Of a stretch of DNA of 15,023 bases, positions 1 through 8,043 are shown piece by piece. The notes below the pieces were generated by a model. The model had not been told where the DNA came from and did no database searches. It worked only from the letters and a program-made list of their open reading frames with translations. A program made the position numbers and the translations under genes. Each line of letters opens with the position of its first letter. Positions within the stretch are counted from its first letter, which is position 1. This stretch comes from Deltaproteobacteria bacterium (GTDB lineage: Bacteria > Desulfobacterota > Desulfobacteria > Desulfobacterales > JAFDCJ01): NCBI GenBank assembly GCA_024277475.1, contig JAJRVC010000340.1, forward strand, positions 1 to 15,023. The letters run 5' to 3'.

Positions 1-16
1 GAATTTTTCCCCGAAC

Positions 17-751
17 TCAAAAAGCCGTTTTCCCGGTTTTTTCCCTTTGCTGTTCTCTTTTTTCCAGCTCATTTTTTTCTATTTCGATGAGTTGTCTTAA
101 GTTCTGAACGAAATAGATGACAATTTGATATCCATGATGGCCGAACTGGTCGGGCACCAGGGACACAAGCAATAAATCCATATTTTTTCTCCAGACCATG
201 GATTTACCATTTTCTTCCTTCCAGTCGATGATTTCCGGTGGACCGTATTTAGTTTTCAGCGTCTCAACGATGCCGGTTTCATCTTTTTGAAAATTGATTT
301 TAAACAGCAACGGTTTTTTTGTGTATTCGGAGAAAACAAGCTCCACATAATCAAAAGGCGCATTTTCTCTTTGTGCATAGCGATACATGAGCTTAACGGT
401 GTTATGCTCAACTCTTTCTCCGGGGGGAAAATTTAATTTTCGATTCAGTTCATTGATTTTGGGGAGATATTTTTTGATAAACCCGGCATAGTTGGTGTCC
501 AAATCCAGGGTGCTGTGACGCTCGATGGCATCGTGACCTATTTTTTTGCTCAGGTCCTTCCTGATAGATTCGGTTAGCTTTGTATTCGTTCCGAGTTCAA
601 AAAACGTGAAACTTTCGGGATTGGCGGTCGCCGGCGCTGTTTCGGCTGATTCACGATTGTCGCCGCAGGAAATTAAAATTGAAAAAAATATGAGGCTAAA
701 GAGTGTATAAATGAAGATGATCTTATTTTGCAATTTCGTTTGCATTAGCAT
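17..751 (-). CDS. Uncharacterised lipoprotein
   Basis: I do not recognise the family. The 244-residue product starts with a short basic stretch and a hydrophobic segment (about residues 11-28) that ends in a lipobox, L26-I27-S28-C29, followed by Gly-Asp. It should therefore be exported, processed by signal peptidase II and lipid-anchored at C29. The mature part is hydrophilic, has no further membrane segment, and ends in a charged Glu/Lys/Arg-rich tail that is probably helical. No catalytic motif is visible. The ATG at 751 is supported by GAGG seven bases upstream; a second ATG two codons later is possible. The gene is visibly AT-rich compared with genes further right. It is separated from the Nudix gene by 125 bp containing two adjacent palindromes, so it probably has its own promoter. 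Export and lipidation are fairly secure; function is unknown. Confidence 0.75.
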   Translation of the reverse strand: MLMQTKLQNKIIFIYTLFSLIFFSILISCGDNRESAETAPATANPESFTFFELGTNTKLTESIRKDLSKKIGHDAIERHSTLDLDTNYAGFIKKYLPKINELNRKLNFPPGERVEHNTVKLMYRYAQRENAPFDYVELVFSEYTKKPLLFKINFQKDETGIVETLKTKYGPPEIIDWKEENGKSMVWRKNMDLLLVSLVPDQFGHHGYQIVIYFVQNLRQLIEIEKNELEKREQQREKTGKTAF

Positions 752-774
752 ATGAATACCTCAGGGAATTGACT

Positions 775-807
775 ATTGAAAATATTCAATCATATGAAGA
801 TATGATT
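775..807. promoter_or_regulatory. Two adjacent palindromes upstream of the lipoprotein gene
   Basis: Two perfect inverted repeats abut here. ATTGAA-AATA-TTCAAT lies at 775-790. AATCATAT-GAAG-ATATGATT lies at 788-807, sharing three bases with the first. They sit 24-56 bp before the lipoprotein start, where a repressor or activator would bind. No T-run follows in either direction, so an intrinsic terminator is unlikely. The operator role is inferred from position and symmetry only; in AT-rich DNA chance palindromes are possible. Confidence 0.35.
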
Positions 808-876
808 CCCCTCTTTTTGAAAAAAATTTAAACCTTCATATTCCTTTTTTGGGGCCTTCGTGTAGCAAAGTTTTTA

Positions 877-1410
877 TTATTTTTTAGAAATATTCCCGAT
901 GTAAAAAGGAAACAGTCCGGTGGGTCGGTCTTTGAAAAATTTAACCAGCGTTTCCTCTATCACCCGAAATGCTATTTCATCCCATGGTATCTCGGCTTCC
1001 GAAAACAGACGAACCTCCAGACTTTCGCTGCCCGGTCCGAAGTTGCGGTCCATCAAACAGGCACGAAACATCAAATAGACCTGGTTTACACAGCAAATAT
1101 TATATAACGCATAGGGCGCTAATATTTCAACCCTGGCCCGGGCTTCTTCAAAAGTCTCGCGCCGGGCACCGGCCGAAACGGTCTCGCCGTTTTCCAGATA
1201 ACCCGCCGGCAAAGTCCATTTACCGTAACAAGGTTCGATAGCACGGCGGCAGAACAGAATTTTGTCTTCCATTTCGGGGATGCATCCGACCACCATCGTG
1301 GGATTCTCATAGTGAATTGTACCGCAGGATTCACAAAAATATCTGGAACGATCGTCGCCCGGTGGTATATGGTAAGTCAGTGATTGACCACAGTTGCTGC
1401 AGTAGTTCAT
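877..1410 (-). CDS. Nudix hydrolase with N-terminal zinc ribbon
   Basis: Nudix enzymes hydrolyse nucleoside diphosphates linked to another moiety, such as ADP-ribose, NADH or dinucleotides, in a Mg-dependent reaction. The 177-residue product opens with a zinc ribbon (C4, C7, C26, C29), as in the NudC-like and Nudix_N_2 groups. The Nudix box follows: G70, five residues, E76, seven residues, R84-E85, then E88-E89. The metal-binding glutamates are all present. The glycine expected near the end of the box is Arg (R91), a modest departure. The C-terminal part after residue 100 is typical in length. The start is an ATG at 1410 without a convincing Shine-Dalgarno sequence. The gene stands alone between two gaps of 125 and 247 bp. 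The class is confident; the substrate cannot be read from sequence, and NAD- or ADP-ribose-type compounds are likely. Confidence 0.88.
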   Translation of the reverse strand: MNYCSNCGQSLTYHIPPGDDRSRYFCESCGTIHYENPTMVVGCIPEMEDKILFCRRAIEPCYGKWTLPAGYLENGETVSAGARRETFEEARARVEILAPYALYNICCVNQVYLMFRACLMDRNFGPGSESLEVRLFSEAEIPWDEIAFRVIEETLVKFFKDRPTGLFPFYIGNISKK

Positions 1411-1415
1411 TTTGT

Positions 1416-1446
1416 AACCGTTCAGCGGTTCGAAGGTTCCTGGTTC
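1416..1446. repeat. Short-period GGTTC repeat and small inverted repeat
   Basis: Four pentamers of the form (G/C)GTTC start at 1419, 1427, 1435 and 1442, a spacing of 7-8 bases. The first two lie in a perfect small inverted repeat, AACCG-TTCAG-CGGTT, at 1416-1430. This lies just upstream of the Nudix start within the 247 bp gap 1411-1657. It looks like the remains of a dispersed intergenic repeat rather than a promoter. The rest of the gap shows no gene. Confidence 0.4.
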
Positions 1447-1632
1447 AGGGGTTATGGAGGCTCCCTACACTTGGGAACGTACTTGCCTGGGAGACTGCAA
1501 TTGTACACTGCGATCAAGTGTCAACTCATTCCGTTCAATGGTTGAGCTATGCTTTAATTTAAAATTGATCATAAACCCAACGTGATATAATCTGCATCCT
1601 TAGTTTCTTTTTCGATTAAACTGGCGGCAGCG

Positions 1633-1648
1633 CTGACACCTGACACCC
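1633..1648. repeat. Tandem CTGACAC motif after the M1 peptidase gene
   Basis: CTGACACCTGACACCC contains the heptamer CTGACAC twice in direct succession. The same unit, CTGACACCT, recurs at 3963-3971 on the other side of the peptidase gene, with its reverse complement at 3924-3932. The peptidase stop is ten bases away. No hairpin with a T-run is seen, so this is not a clear terminator. Confidence 0.35.
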
Positions 1649-1657
1649 GTCCTCTAA

Positions 1658-3763
1658 TCACTTGCTGTGACCCCACTCATACACCAGCGGGGATTTTTCT
1701 ACCGGCCAGATTCCTTTATCCAAATTTTTTCCGCTTCGGAATGCGAGATAGCTGTATTTTCCGTAATGAGTTATTTTTCTGGCCACCACGTCGGCATCTT
1801 GAGGTGATAACGGCATAAACAGCGCCACGATGCGATTCGCGTTCCCGGGATGTTCAAACACACCAAAAAAGGTATCGAGAGGCTTTTTATACAGCGTTGC
1901 ATTTAGCGAAAAGGAATCTGGTTTGATAGTGACCCGAGCCGGTATTTTTTGCAAGAGGTCGTTGCGCCGGGGAAGACCGATTACCAAAATGTCATTCTCA
2001 GCAAGCCTTTGCCGGTCCAACTCATTCTCAGTGACGAACTCATTATGTTTCAATCCCAGTGAAAGCGCAAGTATTTCGGCAGCTTTTTTGATTTTCGGGT
2101 CCAGTTTTTCAGATAAAACGGTCATAACCGCCGACGAACTTTTAAGAGCATTGACGGCAGGCGGTATTTCCGAGGAGGAAAGACGCCTGAAGATATTGTC
2201 ATCGGGATCTGCTGTCAGTTTTTGAGGCCGATGGTTACTGCTCAGTTCAAAGGAGGTCGCCCGTCCGGAGACAAAAATTTTTTGGGCGACCGTCTGTTTG
2301 CGGGTTTTGAGCGCAAGCATTAGAGGAAAACTGAAATAGGGACGACGCTGGATGATCTGCCCCTTAACTTGCCAGATGTTGCCGGTGTGTTCGGCCCGCA
2401 CCCCATCCAGCGAAAACCGGGGTGCTCCCCGGTGGTACACCCACTGGTCAAAAAAAACCTGCAGGGACCGTTTGCCGCGGGTTTCAAATGCATGCTGCAG
2501 GTCGGACCAGGATGTCCGTCTGAACAGACGATTGCGATATAGTTCCCGCAATGCACCCCAGAAAGGCTCTTCACCCAGGATTCCCCTGATCATATGAAAA
2601 ACCATGGCACCCTTGTCATAACCGATTGTTCGGGTAACGGGATCATATCGGCTCTGAAACCGGTCCAGCGCAAAATCGTTTTGCGGTCTAACCAGGGTTG
2701 AATAGTTTCTCAGCCATTGGCGTCTGTGATCCCGGGCGGCCTCCTTGGACTTCATCTCTTTGAACCGATAGTCTGCCACATAGTTGGTCAGACCTTCACT
2801 CCAGTTGCCCTGGGTAAAATCCACATAAACCCCGTTCCCCCACCAGCAGTGCGCAATTTCATGCCCCAGACTGGTCCGAACGATAAACGGCAGCTGCAGC
2901 ACCCTGCCACCCAGGAGGGTGTAGGAAGGAAAGCCGAATCCCGTGGAGAAAAAATTTTCTACGACGGCAAATTTCTGAAACGGATAAGAACCGAAAAGAT
3001 CTGAATAAAGCGATAGGTAACCGGCAGTTGCCGCCAGATATGCTGCCGCCAGATGCCTGTTATGCGGTAGCAAATAGGTTGCCACGGTTACATCGCCCAC
3101 CAATTTTTCTTCAACCACATACCGGCCCACGGAAAGGGACAGGCCCTCTACCGGATATTTCACTTCCCAATCGGATACGGTTTTTCCGTTTTTGATCCGA
3201 TGCCCCAGTGACTGGCCCGCAGTCACCGCAATCAGACCGGATGGTGCAGTAACCGTCACCCTGTAACTTGCCGTGCTGTCCGCAAGTTCCGGGTACCAAC
3301 CGGCTCCGGCCAGCAAAAAGCTGCCTTTATCCGAGATAGTCGCCGTAACGCCGAAACCGGGATTCTCCATATTTACGGGGTGCACCGGAACAGGGTCGTC
3401 AAATTTAGCCGCATAGTGAATGGAAACCTGCAATTCGCCCGATTGTTCACGGGGTCTGAGCGTTAGCCGCAGGCGGCCGTTTTCGAAGTTGAACTTTCGC
3501 GGAACTTTGTTAACCTGCACTTCGATACGGGTTGCCCGCTTGGAAAGGCGGAATTCCAGAACATCGGCGTCCTTTGTTGTGATTGAAATATCATCTCTGC
3601 CGTTCAATTTCATTTCAGCAGGAATTAGCTCAATCTGAATATGATGCGCTGCATTGAACACGGTGGCCTGTGAAATTGCTGCGAAGATAAATATGGCCGC
3701 CACGCCACCGAGTATTTTAAAATAGCGCTTTAGTCTATTTACGTCTGATATTAAATTCTTCAA
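1658..3763 (-). CDS. M1-family zinc metallopeptidase, exported
   Basis: The gluzincin core is clear: a HEIAH motif followed by WWGN and a second zinc-ligand Glu in the segment GNWSEG, plus a GYDKGAM segment carrying the likely catalytic Tyr. The spacing from HEXXH to the Glu is 17 residues, one shorter than in classical aminopeptidase N. The classical GAMEN exopeptidase motif is absent; its place is taken by VENFFSTGFGFP. It is therefore a divergent M1 protein, and aminopeptidase activity should not be assumed. No ATG exists in the N-terminal region. The frame is open up to a TTG at 3826, but the TTG at 3763 has TGAGG nine bases upstream, and starting there puts a basic stretch and a hydrophobic segment (about residues 15-33 of this version) at the N-terminus, as in a signal peptide or anchor. 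The product is then 701 residues (722 from 3826). The C-terminal 200 residues after the catalytic domain are unassigned. Likely periplasmic or membrane-attached. Confidence 0.85.
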   Translation of the reverse strand: MKNLISDVNRLKRYFKILGGVAAIFIFAAISQATVFNAAHHIQIELIPAEMKLNGRDDISITTKDADVLEFRLSKRATRIEVQVNKVPRKFNFENGRLRLTLRPREQSGELQVSIHYAAKFDDPVPVHPVNMENPGFGVTATISDKGSFLLAGAGWYPELADSTASYRVTVTAPSGLIAVTAGQSLGHRIKNGKTVSDWEVKYPVEGLSLSVGRYVVEEKLVGDVTVATYLLPHNRHLAAAYLAATAGYLSLYSDLFGSYPFQKFAVVENFFSTGFGFPSYTLLGGRVLQLPFIVRTSLGHEIAHCWWGNGVYVDFTQGNWSEGLTNYVADYRFKEMKSKEAARDHRRQWLRNYSTLVRPQNDFALDRFQSRYDPVTRTIGYDKGAMVFHMIRGILGEEPFWGALRELYRNRLFRRTSWSDLQHAFETRGKRSLQVFFDQWVYHRGAPRFSLDGVRAEHTGNIWQVKGQIIQRRPYFSFPLMLALKTRKQTVAQKIFVSGRATSFELSSNHRPQKLTADPDDNIFRRLSSSEIPPAVNALKSSSAVMTVLSEKLDPKIKKAAEILALSLGLKHNEFVTENELDRQRLAENDILVIGLPRRNDLLQKIPARVTIKPDSFSLNATLYKKPLDTFFGVFEHPGNANRIVALFMPLSPQDADVVARKITHYGKYSYLAFRSGKNLDKGIWPVEKSPLVYEWGHSK

Positions 3764-4091
3764 AGCCTCAATCCTCAAAATGTTAATATTTCTTAAACAA
3801 TCTAAGTATTTTCCGGGATATGTCAAAAGACGGATTGAGTCCGGCAGGATTCGTGGATTCGAATATTGATTGGGTTGACCAGGTGAAATCGAATACTTAC
3901 TTAGTATTGTGTCTAAAGGTTTCAGGTGTCAGTTTCAGGATATGCCATTGCGTCTACCTTTCCTGACACCTCGTGTGAAACTCCACCTGGCCGGAACAGT
4001 AAACAGAGACTAGTGGAATGATGCTGAACTGGTTGAACGGATTCGCAATGCCGGTAGTATGTCACCCGGAAAGGCATGGGAACAATATGTT
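3764..4091. other. Gap between peptidase and Hsp33 genes, with repeats and a possible gene remnant
   Basis: About 330 bases contain no intact gene if the peptidase starts at 3763. A direct repeat GTTTCAGG occurs at 3919-3926 and 3932-3939. A perfect 9-bp inverted repeat, AGGTGTCAG at 3924-3932 and CTGACACCT at 3963-3971, overlaps it. On the plus strand an ATG at 3942 opens a frame interrupted by a TAG at 4011. That frame then continues with protein-like composition (for example DAELVERIRNAG) into the end of the Hsp33 gene. It may be a decayed gene, but this is weak. I see no clear promoter or terminator. Confidence 0.4.
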
Positions 4092-5033
4092 TCAATTATT
4101 CGGATATCGCTGCCCGTATATTTCTATTATATCCTTACGGGTAAACCGGTATGGTGTATTGCAATAATGACAGTGTATTTCTACCGGAAAGGGTCCGTTA
4201 TCCCGGATGTCTTTAAGCTCTTCGATCGGCAGCAGCATTAACAGGCTGCGCACCCGATTCTGATTGCAGTGGCACATAAACTCAATGCGGTGATCGGCTA
4301 AAAAACGCGGGCAATACTCACTGAAATTGTCGGCAATCAGATTTTGCGGGTCGTTTTCTTGCGTAAATACTTCACCGAGGGAGGGCAGGCTGACGACCCG
4401 CTCTTCCAGACTTGCTGTCAAATCTTCACCGGCCTCGGGCATAGCCTGTAAAAACACCGCTCCGGCACCGGTGACCTGACCATTGCGATCGAATTTTATG
4501 CTCAAACTGAATGCCGTTGGGATTTGTTCGGATGTCAGGTAATAGTTTGCCAGATCCTGGGCGATATTACCGTATTTGAGCATGACTTTTCCGGTAAAAG
4601 GATGTTTGGCACCCTCTATATACTTTGTCACGGAAAGAAAACCGGCACCGAAAAAAGGCGACAGGTTAAAGTCTTCCATGGGTTTTTCGATGGGAATGGG
4701 GACATGTTTCAAAAATCCACGCACCTCGCCAAAAGCATTGGCTTCAGCCACCAGCCCTTTAATCGGTCCCGAACAATCGAATTTAATGGTGATGCGGTCA
4801 TCGCTTTTTAAGTTCGCCGACATCAAGCCGGCACCTAAATAGGCCCGCCCCAGCACCAGGGTTTCCAGTATCCCCAGTTCGTGGTTGGCCCGCATTTCAT
4901 TGACCATCCGCGTGCCGTTCATGATCACCCCGCGGACAGCTCCGTCTGCCAGCAAAAAGCTATGGAGACGATCCCTAGCACCGGCCAGTAATTGTTCTTT
5001 GAGGGTGTCTCCATATGGCTTTTTTTTGACCAT
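4092..5033 (-). CDS. hslO: Redox-regulated chaperone Hsp33
   Basis: Hsp33 is a cytoplasmic holdase. Oxidation releases zinc from its C-terminal cysteine centre, which switches it on to protect unfolding proteins during oxidative stress. The product is 313 residues, near the usual size. The N-terminal domain has the family pattern (LLADGAVRG, then MRANHELG, about residues 27-54). The C-terminal redox switch is complete: C254-x-C256 and C288-x-x-C291. The ATG at 5033 has no obvious Shine-Dalgarno sequence. The gene begins 32 bp after the TRAP large-permease stop and may be read through from it. A redox-sensing chaperone beside an oxygen-sensitive Fe-S gene set is plausible but may be coincidence. 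Confidence 0.93.
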   Translation of the reverse strand: MVKKKPYGDTLKEQLLAGARDRLHSFLLADGAVRGVIMNGTRMVNEMRANHELGILETLVLGRAYLGAGLMSANLKSDDRITIKFDCSGPIKGLVAEANAFGEVRGFLKHVPIPIEKPMEDFNLSPFFGAGFLSVTKYIEGAKHPFTGKVMLKYGNIAQDLANYYLTSEQIPTAFSLSIKFDRNGQVTGAGAVFLQAMPEAGEDLTASLEERVVSLPSLGEVFTQENDPQNLIADNFSEYCPRFLADHRIEFMCHCNQNRVRSLLMLLPIEELKDIRDNGPFPVEIHCHYCNTPYRFTRKDIIEIYGQRYPNN

Positions 5034-5065
5034 TTAATTTTTTGGAGCAATTTTAGATTTTGGGC

Positions 5066-6349
5066 TTATCCGTAAATCAGGTTCACGAGAAACATCGGGA
5101 TGGCGGGTACATAGGTAATGAGCAAAAGCACCGCCACAATAACTGCAACAAAAAAGACATTTACCCTGCTGACTTCCCAGATATCTGCCTTGGCAACCGA
5201 GCAGGCGGTGATCAGCACACTTGCAACCGGCGGGGTCTGCTGACCGATACCGAGATTGAGGGTGACAATGAGCCCGAAGTGAACCGGGTCGATACCAATG
5301 GCGTTTACCAGGGGCATAACGATAGGCACCACCAGGATAATGGCTGCGGCGGAGTGCAAAAACAACCCGACAACTAATAAGAACACGTTCAGCAGGGCCA
5401 GGACCATATAACGATTTTGCGTCAAGCGGGTAATGGCCAGGGCCAATTGCTGCGGCACTTGAAGCTCTGTCAGGTAGTTGCCGACAAGGGCTGATGACGC
5501 CACCAGCAACATGACGACCGCAGTTGATATTCCGCCTTCAATGATTGCTTTGCGAAGATGTTGCCAGTTGAGTTCTCGATAGATGACACCCCCGATAAAC
5601 AGGGAAGCGACCACGGCCAGACCGGCCCCCTCGGTTGCGGTAACGACACCGCCGAAAATTCCGCCCAAAATGATCAGGGGGAGTAAGAAAGCCCACGAGG
5701 CTTCTTTGAAAGTGAACCACACTCGTTTTAATCGGAACACTTCCGCCACCGGGTAACTGAAACGGACGGCGAACCAATAACAGACACCCATCATCAGGGT
5801 GCCACCCAGGATTCCGGGGATGATTCCTGCTACAAAAAGCTTGACCACGGAGCTGTCCGACATCACTGCGTAAAGAATCATAGGAATCGAAGGGGGGATA
5901 ATGATGGCAATGGTAGCGGAAGAAGAGGTAACGGCAGCAGCAAAGCCCCGGGGGTAGCCTTTTTTCTTCATGGCCGGAATAAGAATGGATCCCAGGGCTG
6001 CCACATCGGCCACGGCCGAGCCGGACATCTCTGCAAAAAACATGGATGCGGCAATATTTACCATGGCAAGACCGCCCTTGATAAAACCGAATAGAGCAGA
6101 AGCAAAAGCAATCAAGCGACGGGATATCCCGGAGGTATTCATGATGGCACCGGCAAAAATGAACAACGGGATCGCCAGCAGGGGAAACTTTGTAGCACCA
6201 TCGAACATCACCAGTGCCACATTGGGAAGAATATCCACACCTTGAGTTACAAGCATGGCCACTACGGCAACCACCGCCAAAGCGACGGCAATCGGGACAT
6301 TGATGAAAATCAGGGCAAAAAGACCGAATAACATAAAAAAAAGGGTCAT
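5066..6349 (-). CDS. dctM: TRAP transporter large permease DctM
   Basis: This is the ion-coupled channel subunit of a tripartite ATP-independent periplasmic transporter, an inner-membrane protein with about a dozen hydrophobic segments. The 427-residue product has the usual length. Family signatures are visible, such as FFAEMSGSAVADVAALGS (about residues 104-121) and GIGQQTPPVAS near residue 370. The ATG overlaps the small-permease stop by four bases (ATGA), and GGAGG lies about ten bases upstream, so the two permease subunits are translationally coupled. Substrate choice lies in the binding protein, not here. Confidence 0.96.
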   Translation of the reverse strand: MTLFFMLFGLFALIFINVPIAVALAVVAVVAMLVTQGVDILPNVALVMFDGATKFPLLAIPLFIFAGAIMNTSGISRRLIAFASALFGFIKGGLAMVNIAASMFFAEMSGSAVADVAALGSILIPAMKKKGYPRGFAAAVTSSSATIAIIIPPSIPMILYAVMSDSSVVKLFVAGIIPGILGGTLMMGVCYWFAVRFSYPVAEVFRLKRVWFTFKEASWAFLLPLIILGGIFGGVVTATEGAGLAVVASLFIGGVIYRELNWQHLRKAIIEGGISTAVVMLLVASSALVGNYLTELQVPQQLALAITRLTQNRYMVLALLNVFLLVVGLFLHSAAAIILVVPIVMPLVNAIGIDPVHFGLIVTLNLGIGQQTPPVASVLITACSVAKADIWEVSRVNVFFVAVIVAVLLLITYVPAIPMFLVNLIYG

Positions 6350-6897
6350 TTGTCTGGCACCTCCGCGGCGGCTTCTATTTGGGTTTCCGCTTCAATGGGT
6401 GTATCGTGCAGGCTGAATCCGTCCGGTCTTTTTGCTTTCCTAAACAATTCCGGCAACCCCATCACCTCGGCGATGATGAAAAGCACGGCGCCGATGGGGA
6501 TAACCGACTGTGTCAGGCGGGTCGGAATCTGAGGAAGGCTAACCAGGCTATCGCCTTCAAGTATAATAAGAACATCAACTCCGACCCAGGCAAGCAAAGC
6601 AAAGAAACCTATGACACAGACCTCGCTGATGATAATGAAGGGGATTCGCACCGCGGGCTTCATGGCCTCGATGAGTCCGGAAAACCCGATATGCCCCCGG
6701 TGAAGAGCTGCAAGGGCAGCACCGTAATAGGTGAGCCAGGCGAGCATGACGGAAGCGATTTCGTCATACCAGCTCAAAGAGGCACCCATTTTACGGTAAA
6801 TAACGGCCACCAGGACGATTCCGGTGAGGGTTACCATCAGTACAATGACGATGGACTCCAGCAGGCGCTGGAAGCCCTTTTGAATACGCGGATACAC
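6346..6897 (-). CDS. dctQ: TRAP transporter small permease DctQ
   Basis: This is the membrane partner of DctM. About 183 residues contain four hydrophobic segments (roughly residues 13-37, 44-70, 88-115 and 127-150) and a charged C-terminal tail, as is typical. No ATG is available. A GTG at 6903 directly touches the GGGAG sequence, leaving no spacing. The GTG at 6897, two codons later, has GGGAGG five bases upstream and is the better start. The gene overlaps dctM by four bases. It lies downstream of an intrinsic terminator that separates it from dctP, so it should be expressed at a lower level than the binding protein. Confidence 0.92.
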   Translation of the reverse strand: MYPRIQKGFQRLLESIVIVLMVTLTGIVLVAVIYRKMGASLSWYDEIASVMLAWLTYYGAALAALHRGHIGFSGLIEAMKPAVRIPFIIISEVCVIGFFALLAWVGVDVLIILEGDSLVSLPQIPTRLTQSVIPIGAVLFIIAEVMGLPELFRKAKRPDGFSLHDTPIEAETQIEAAAEVPDK

Positions 6898-6929
6898 GAA
6901 CACCTCCCACCCAAAAGAATTTTGCCGTT

Positions 6930-6972
6930 AAAAAAAATCCCCACAACCAATCGACAAGCGGTTGTAGGGATT
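6930..6972 (-). terminator. Intrinsic terminator or attenuator between dctP and dctQ
   Basis: Read on the minus strand, AATCCC-T-ACAACC (6972-6960) pairs with GGTTGT-G-GGGATT (6948-6936). This gives a 13-position stem with a single internal mismatch and an 11-base loop, followed directly by eight T residues. It begins only seven bases after the dctP stop. This is a textbook rho-independent terminator. With dctQM immediately downstream and no strong promoter seen between, it probably acts as a partial terminator that makes binding-protein transcripts more abundant than permease transcripts. Confidence 0.88.
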
Positions 6973-6978
6973 CTTCAC

Positions 6979-7974
6979 TTAGTATATATTTCCCAATTCC
7001 TGAGCTTCTTTGACAAGTTCCGAACCTCCGGAAACGGTCTTGCCGAACTCTTCATAAATGGCCCCGCTGGCCGCAATAAAAGCATTTTTGTCCGCCTCGT
7101 TGATTTTGACGGAAGCCTCCATTTTTTTTAACAAGTCGCTGTCAAGTTTAGCAGCGCTCATATATACAAACTCCTGCATTCCCAGTGCTATCGCTTCAAT
7201 CTTAGCGCGAACATCCTCCGGCAATTTCTCCCATCTTTTTTTACTGACCGTCACATAAGCGGGGGTGTATACGTGTCCGGTAAGAGAGAGATATTTTTGT
7301 ACTTCCTGAAATTTTTGACTGTAGATCTGAGCCAGGGGATTTTCCTGCCCATCGATAACACCGGTCTGAAGGGCTACAAAGACTTCGGACAATGCCATGG
7401 GGGTCGGGTTGGCACCATAGCTTTTAAACATCTTTACCCGCCAGGCGCCTTTAGGTGTGCGCAGTTTGATGCCCTGGAGGTCGGCGGGGACATTGATGGG
7501 TCTCTTGTTGTTGGTGATGTTGCGGAATCCGTTTTCCCAAACAGCAATAACTTTGTAGCCTTTCTTCTCGACAGCAGGCGCCAGTTTTTCCCAGAAGAGT
7601 TGATCTCTGATTGCCCGCATGTGTAAGCGATTCTTTACCAGATAGGGCATTTCAAAAAGTCCGAACTCATCAACGACGGAAGACATGACCGTGGAAGGCA
7701 GACAAAAATCGACGGTACCGAGTTTCAGTTTTCTCAAAAGCTCCCTGTCCTTGCCGAGCTGACTCGAACCAAAAGCGATTACTTTGACATCATCTCCAAG
7801 CTGAGCATTTACCCGTTTGGCAAACTCATCAACGCTGATTTGGAACAGTGAGCCCGGAGCTCCCACGTGACCAAACTTGAGTTCCAGCGCCTGGGCGCTA
7901 GATGGCATGACGAAAACACCGGTTAGAATTAAGGTTAAGGTAATGGCCGGGATAAACAGCTTCATCTTTTTCAT
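6979..7974 (-). CDS. dctP: TRAP transporter solute-binding protein DctP
   Basis: This is the periplasmic receptor that captures the substrate and hands it to DctQM. With the ATG at 7974, which follows AAGGAGG at good spacing, the product is 331 residues, the family norm. An upstream TTG in the same frame has no support. A signal peptide is clear: a basic start, a hydrophobic core to about residue 23, and an Ala-Gln-Ala site (27-29) before LELKFGH. R172 in the segment KLRTPKG corresponds to the conserved arginine that salt-bridges the carboxylate of TRAP ligands. QTGVIDGQENP (203-213) is another family signature. The ligand is therefore probably a carboxylate; its identity cannot be read. The aminotransferase gene directly upstream hints at an amino or keto acid. 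Confidence 0.95.
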   Translation of the reverse strand: MKKMKLFIPAITLTLILTGVFVMPSSAQALELKFGHVGAPGSLFQISVDEFAKRVNAQLGDDVKVIAFGSSQLGKDRELLRKLKLGTVDFCLPSTVMSSVVDEFGLFEMPYLVKNRLHMRAIRDQLFWEKLAPAVEKKGYKVIAVWENGFRNITNNKRPINVPADLQGIKLRTPKGAWRVKMFKSYGANPTPMALSEVFVALQTGVIDGQENPLAQIYSQKFQEVQKYLSLTGHVYTPAYVTVSKKRWEKLPEDVRAKIEAIALGMQEFVYMSAAKLDSDLLKKMEASVKINEADKNAFIAASGAIYEEFGKTVSGGSELVKEAQELGNIY

Positions 7975-8043
7975 CTTGTCTCCTCCTTCTTTTAGGTGTG
8001 CGAGACCCTTACGGCCTCTCTGGTTTATGTTGACCACGGCGGA

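Noticed and set aside
1317..1562. Small plus-strand open frame across the Nudix start and following gap
   Set aside because: It overlaps a confident gene, lacks a Shine-Dalgarno and has no recognisable protein features.
3924..3971. The 9-bp inverted repeat as an insertion-sequence end or terminator
   Set aside because: No transposase or target duplication is seen, the loop is about 30 bases, and no T-run follows.
5060..5377. Plus-strand open frames opposite the TRAP, aminotransferase and CODH-like genes (this one opposite dctM as an example)
   Set aside because: They are mirror frames of well-supported genes, have no ribosome-binding site and show low-complexity or implausible composition.
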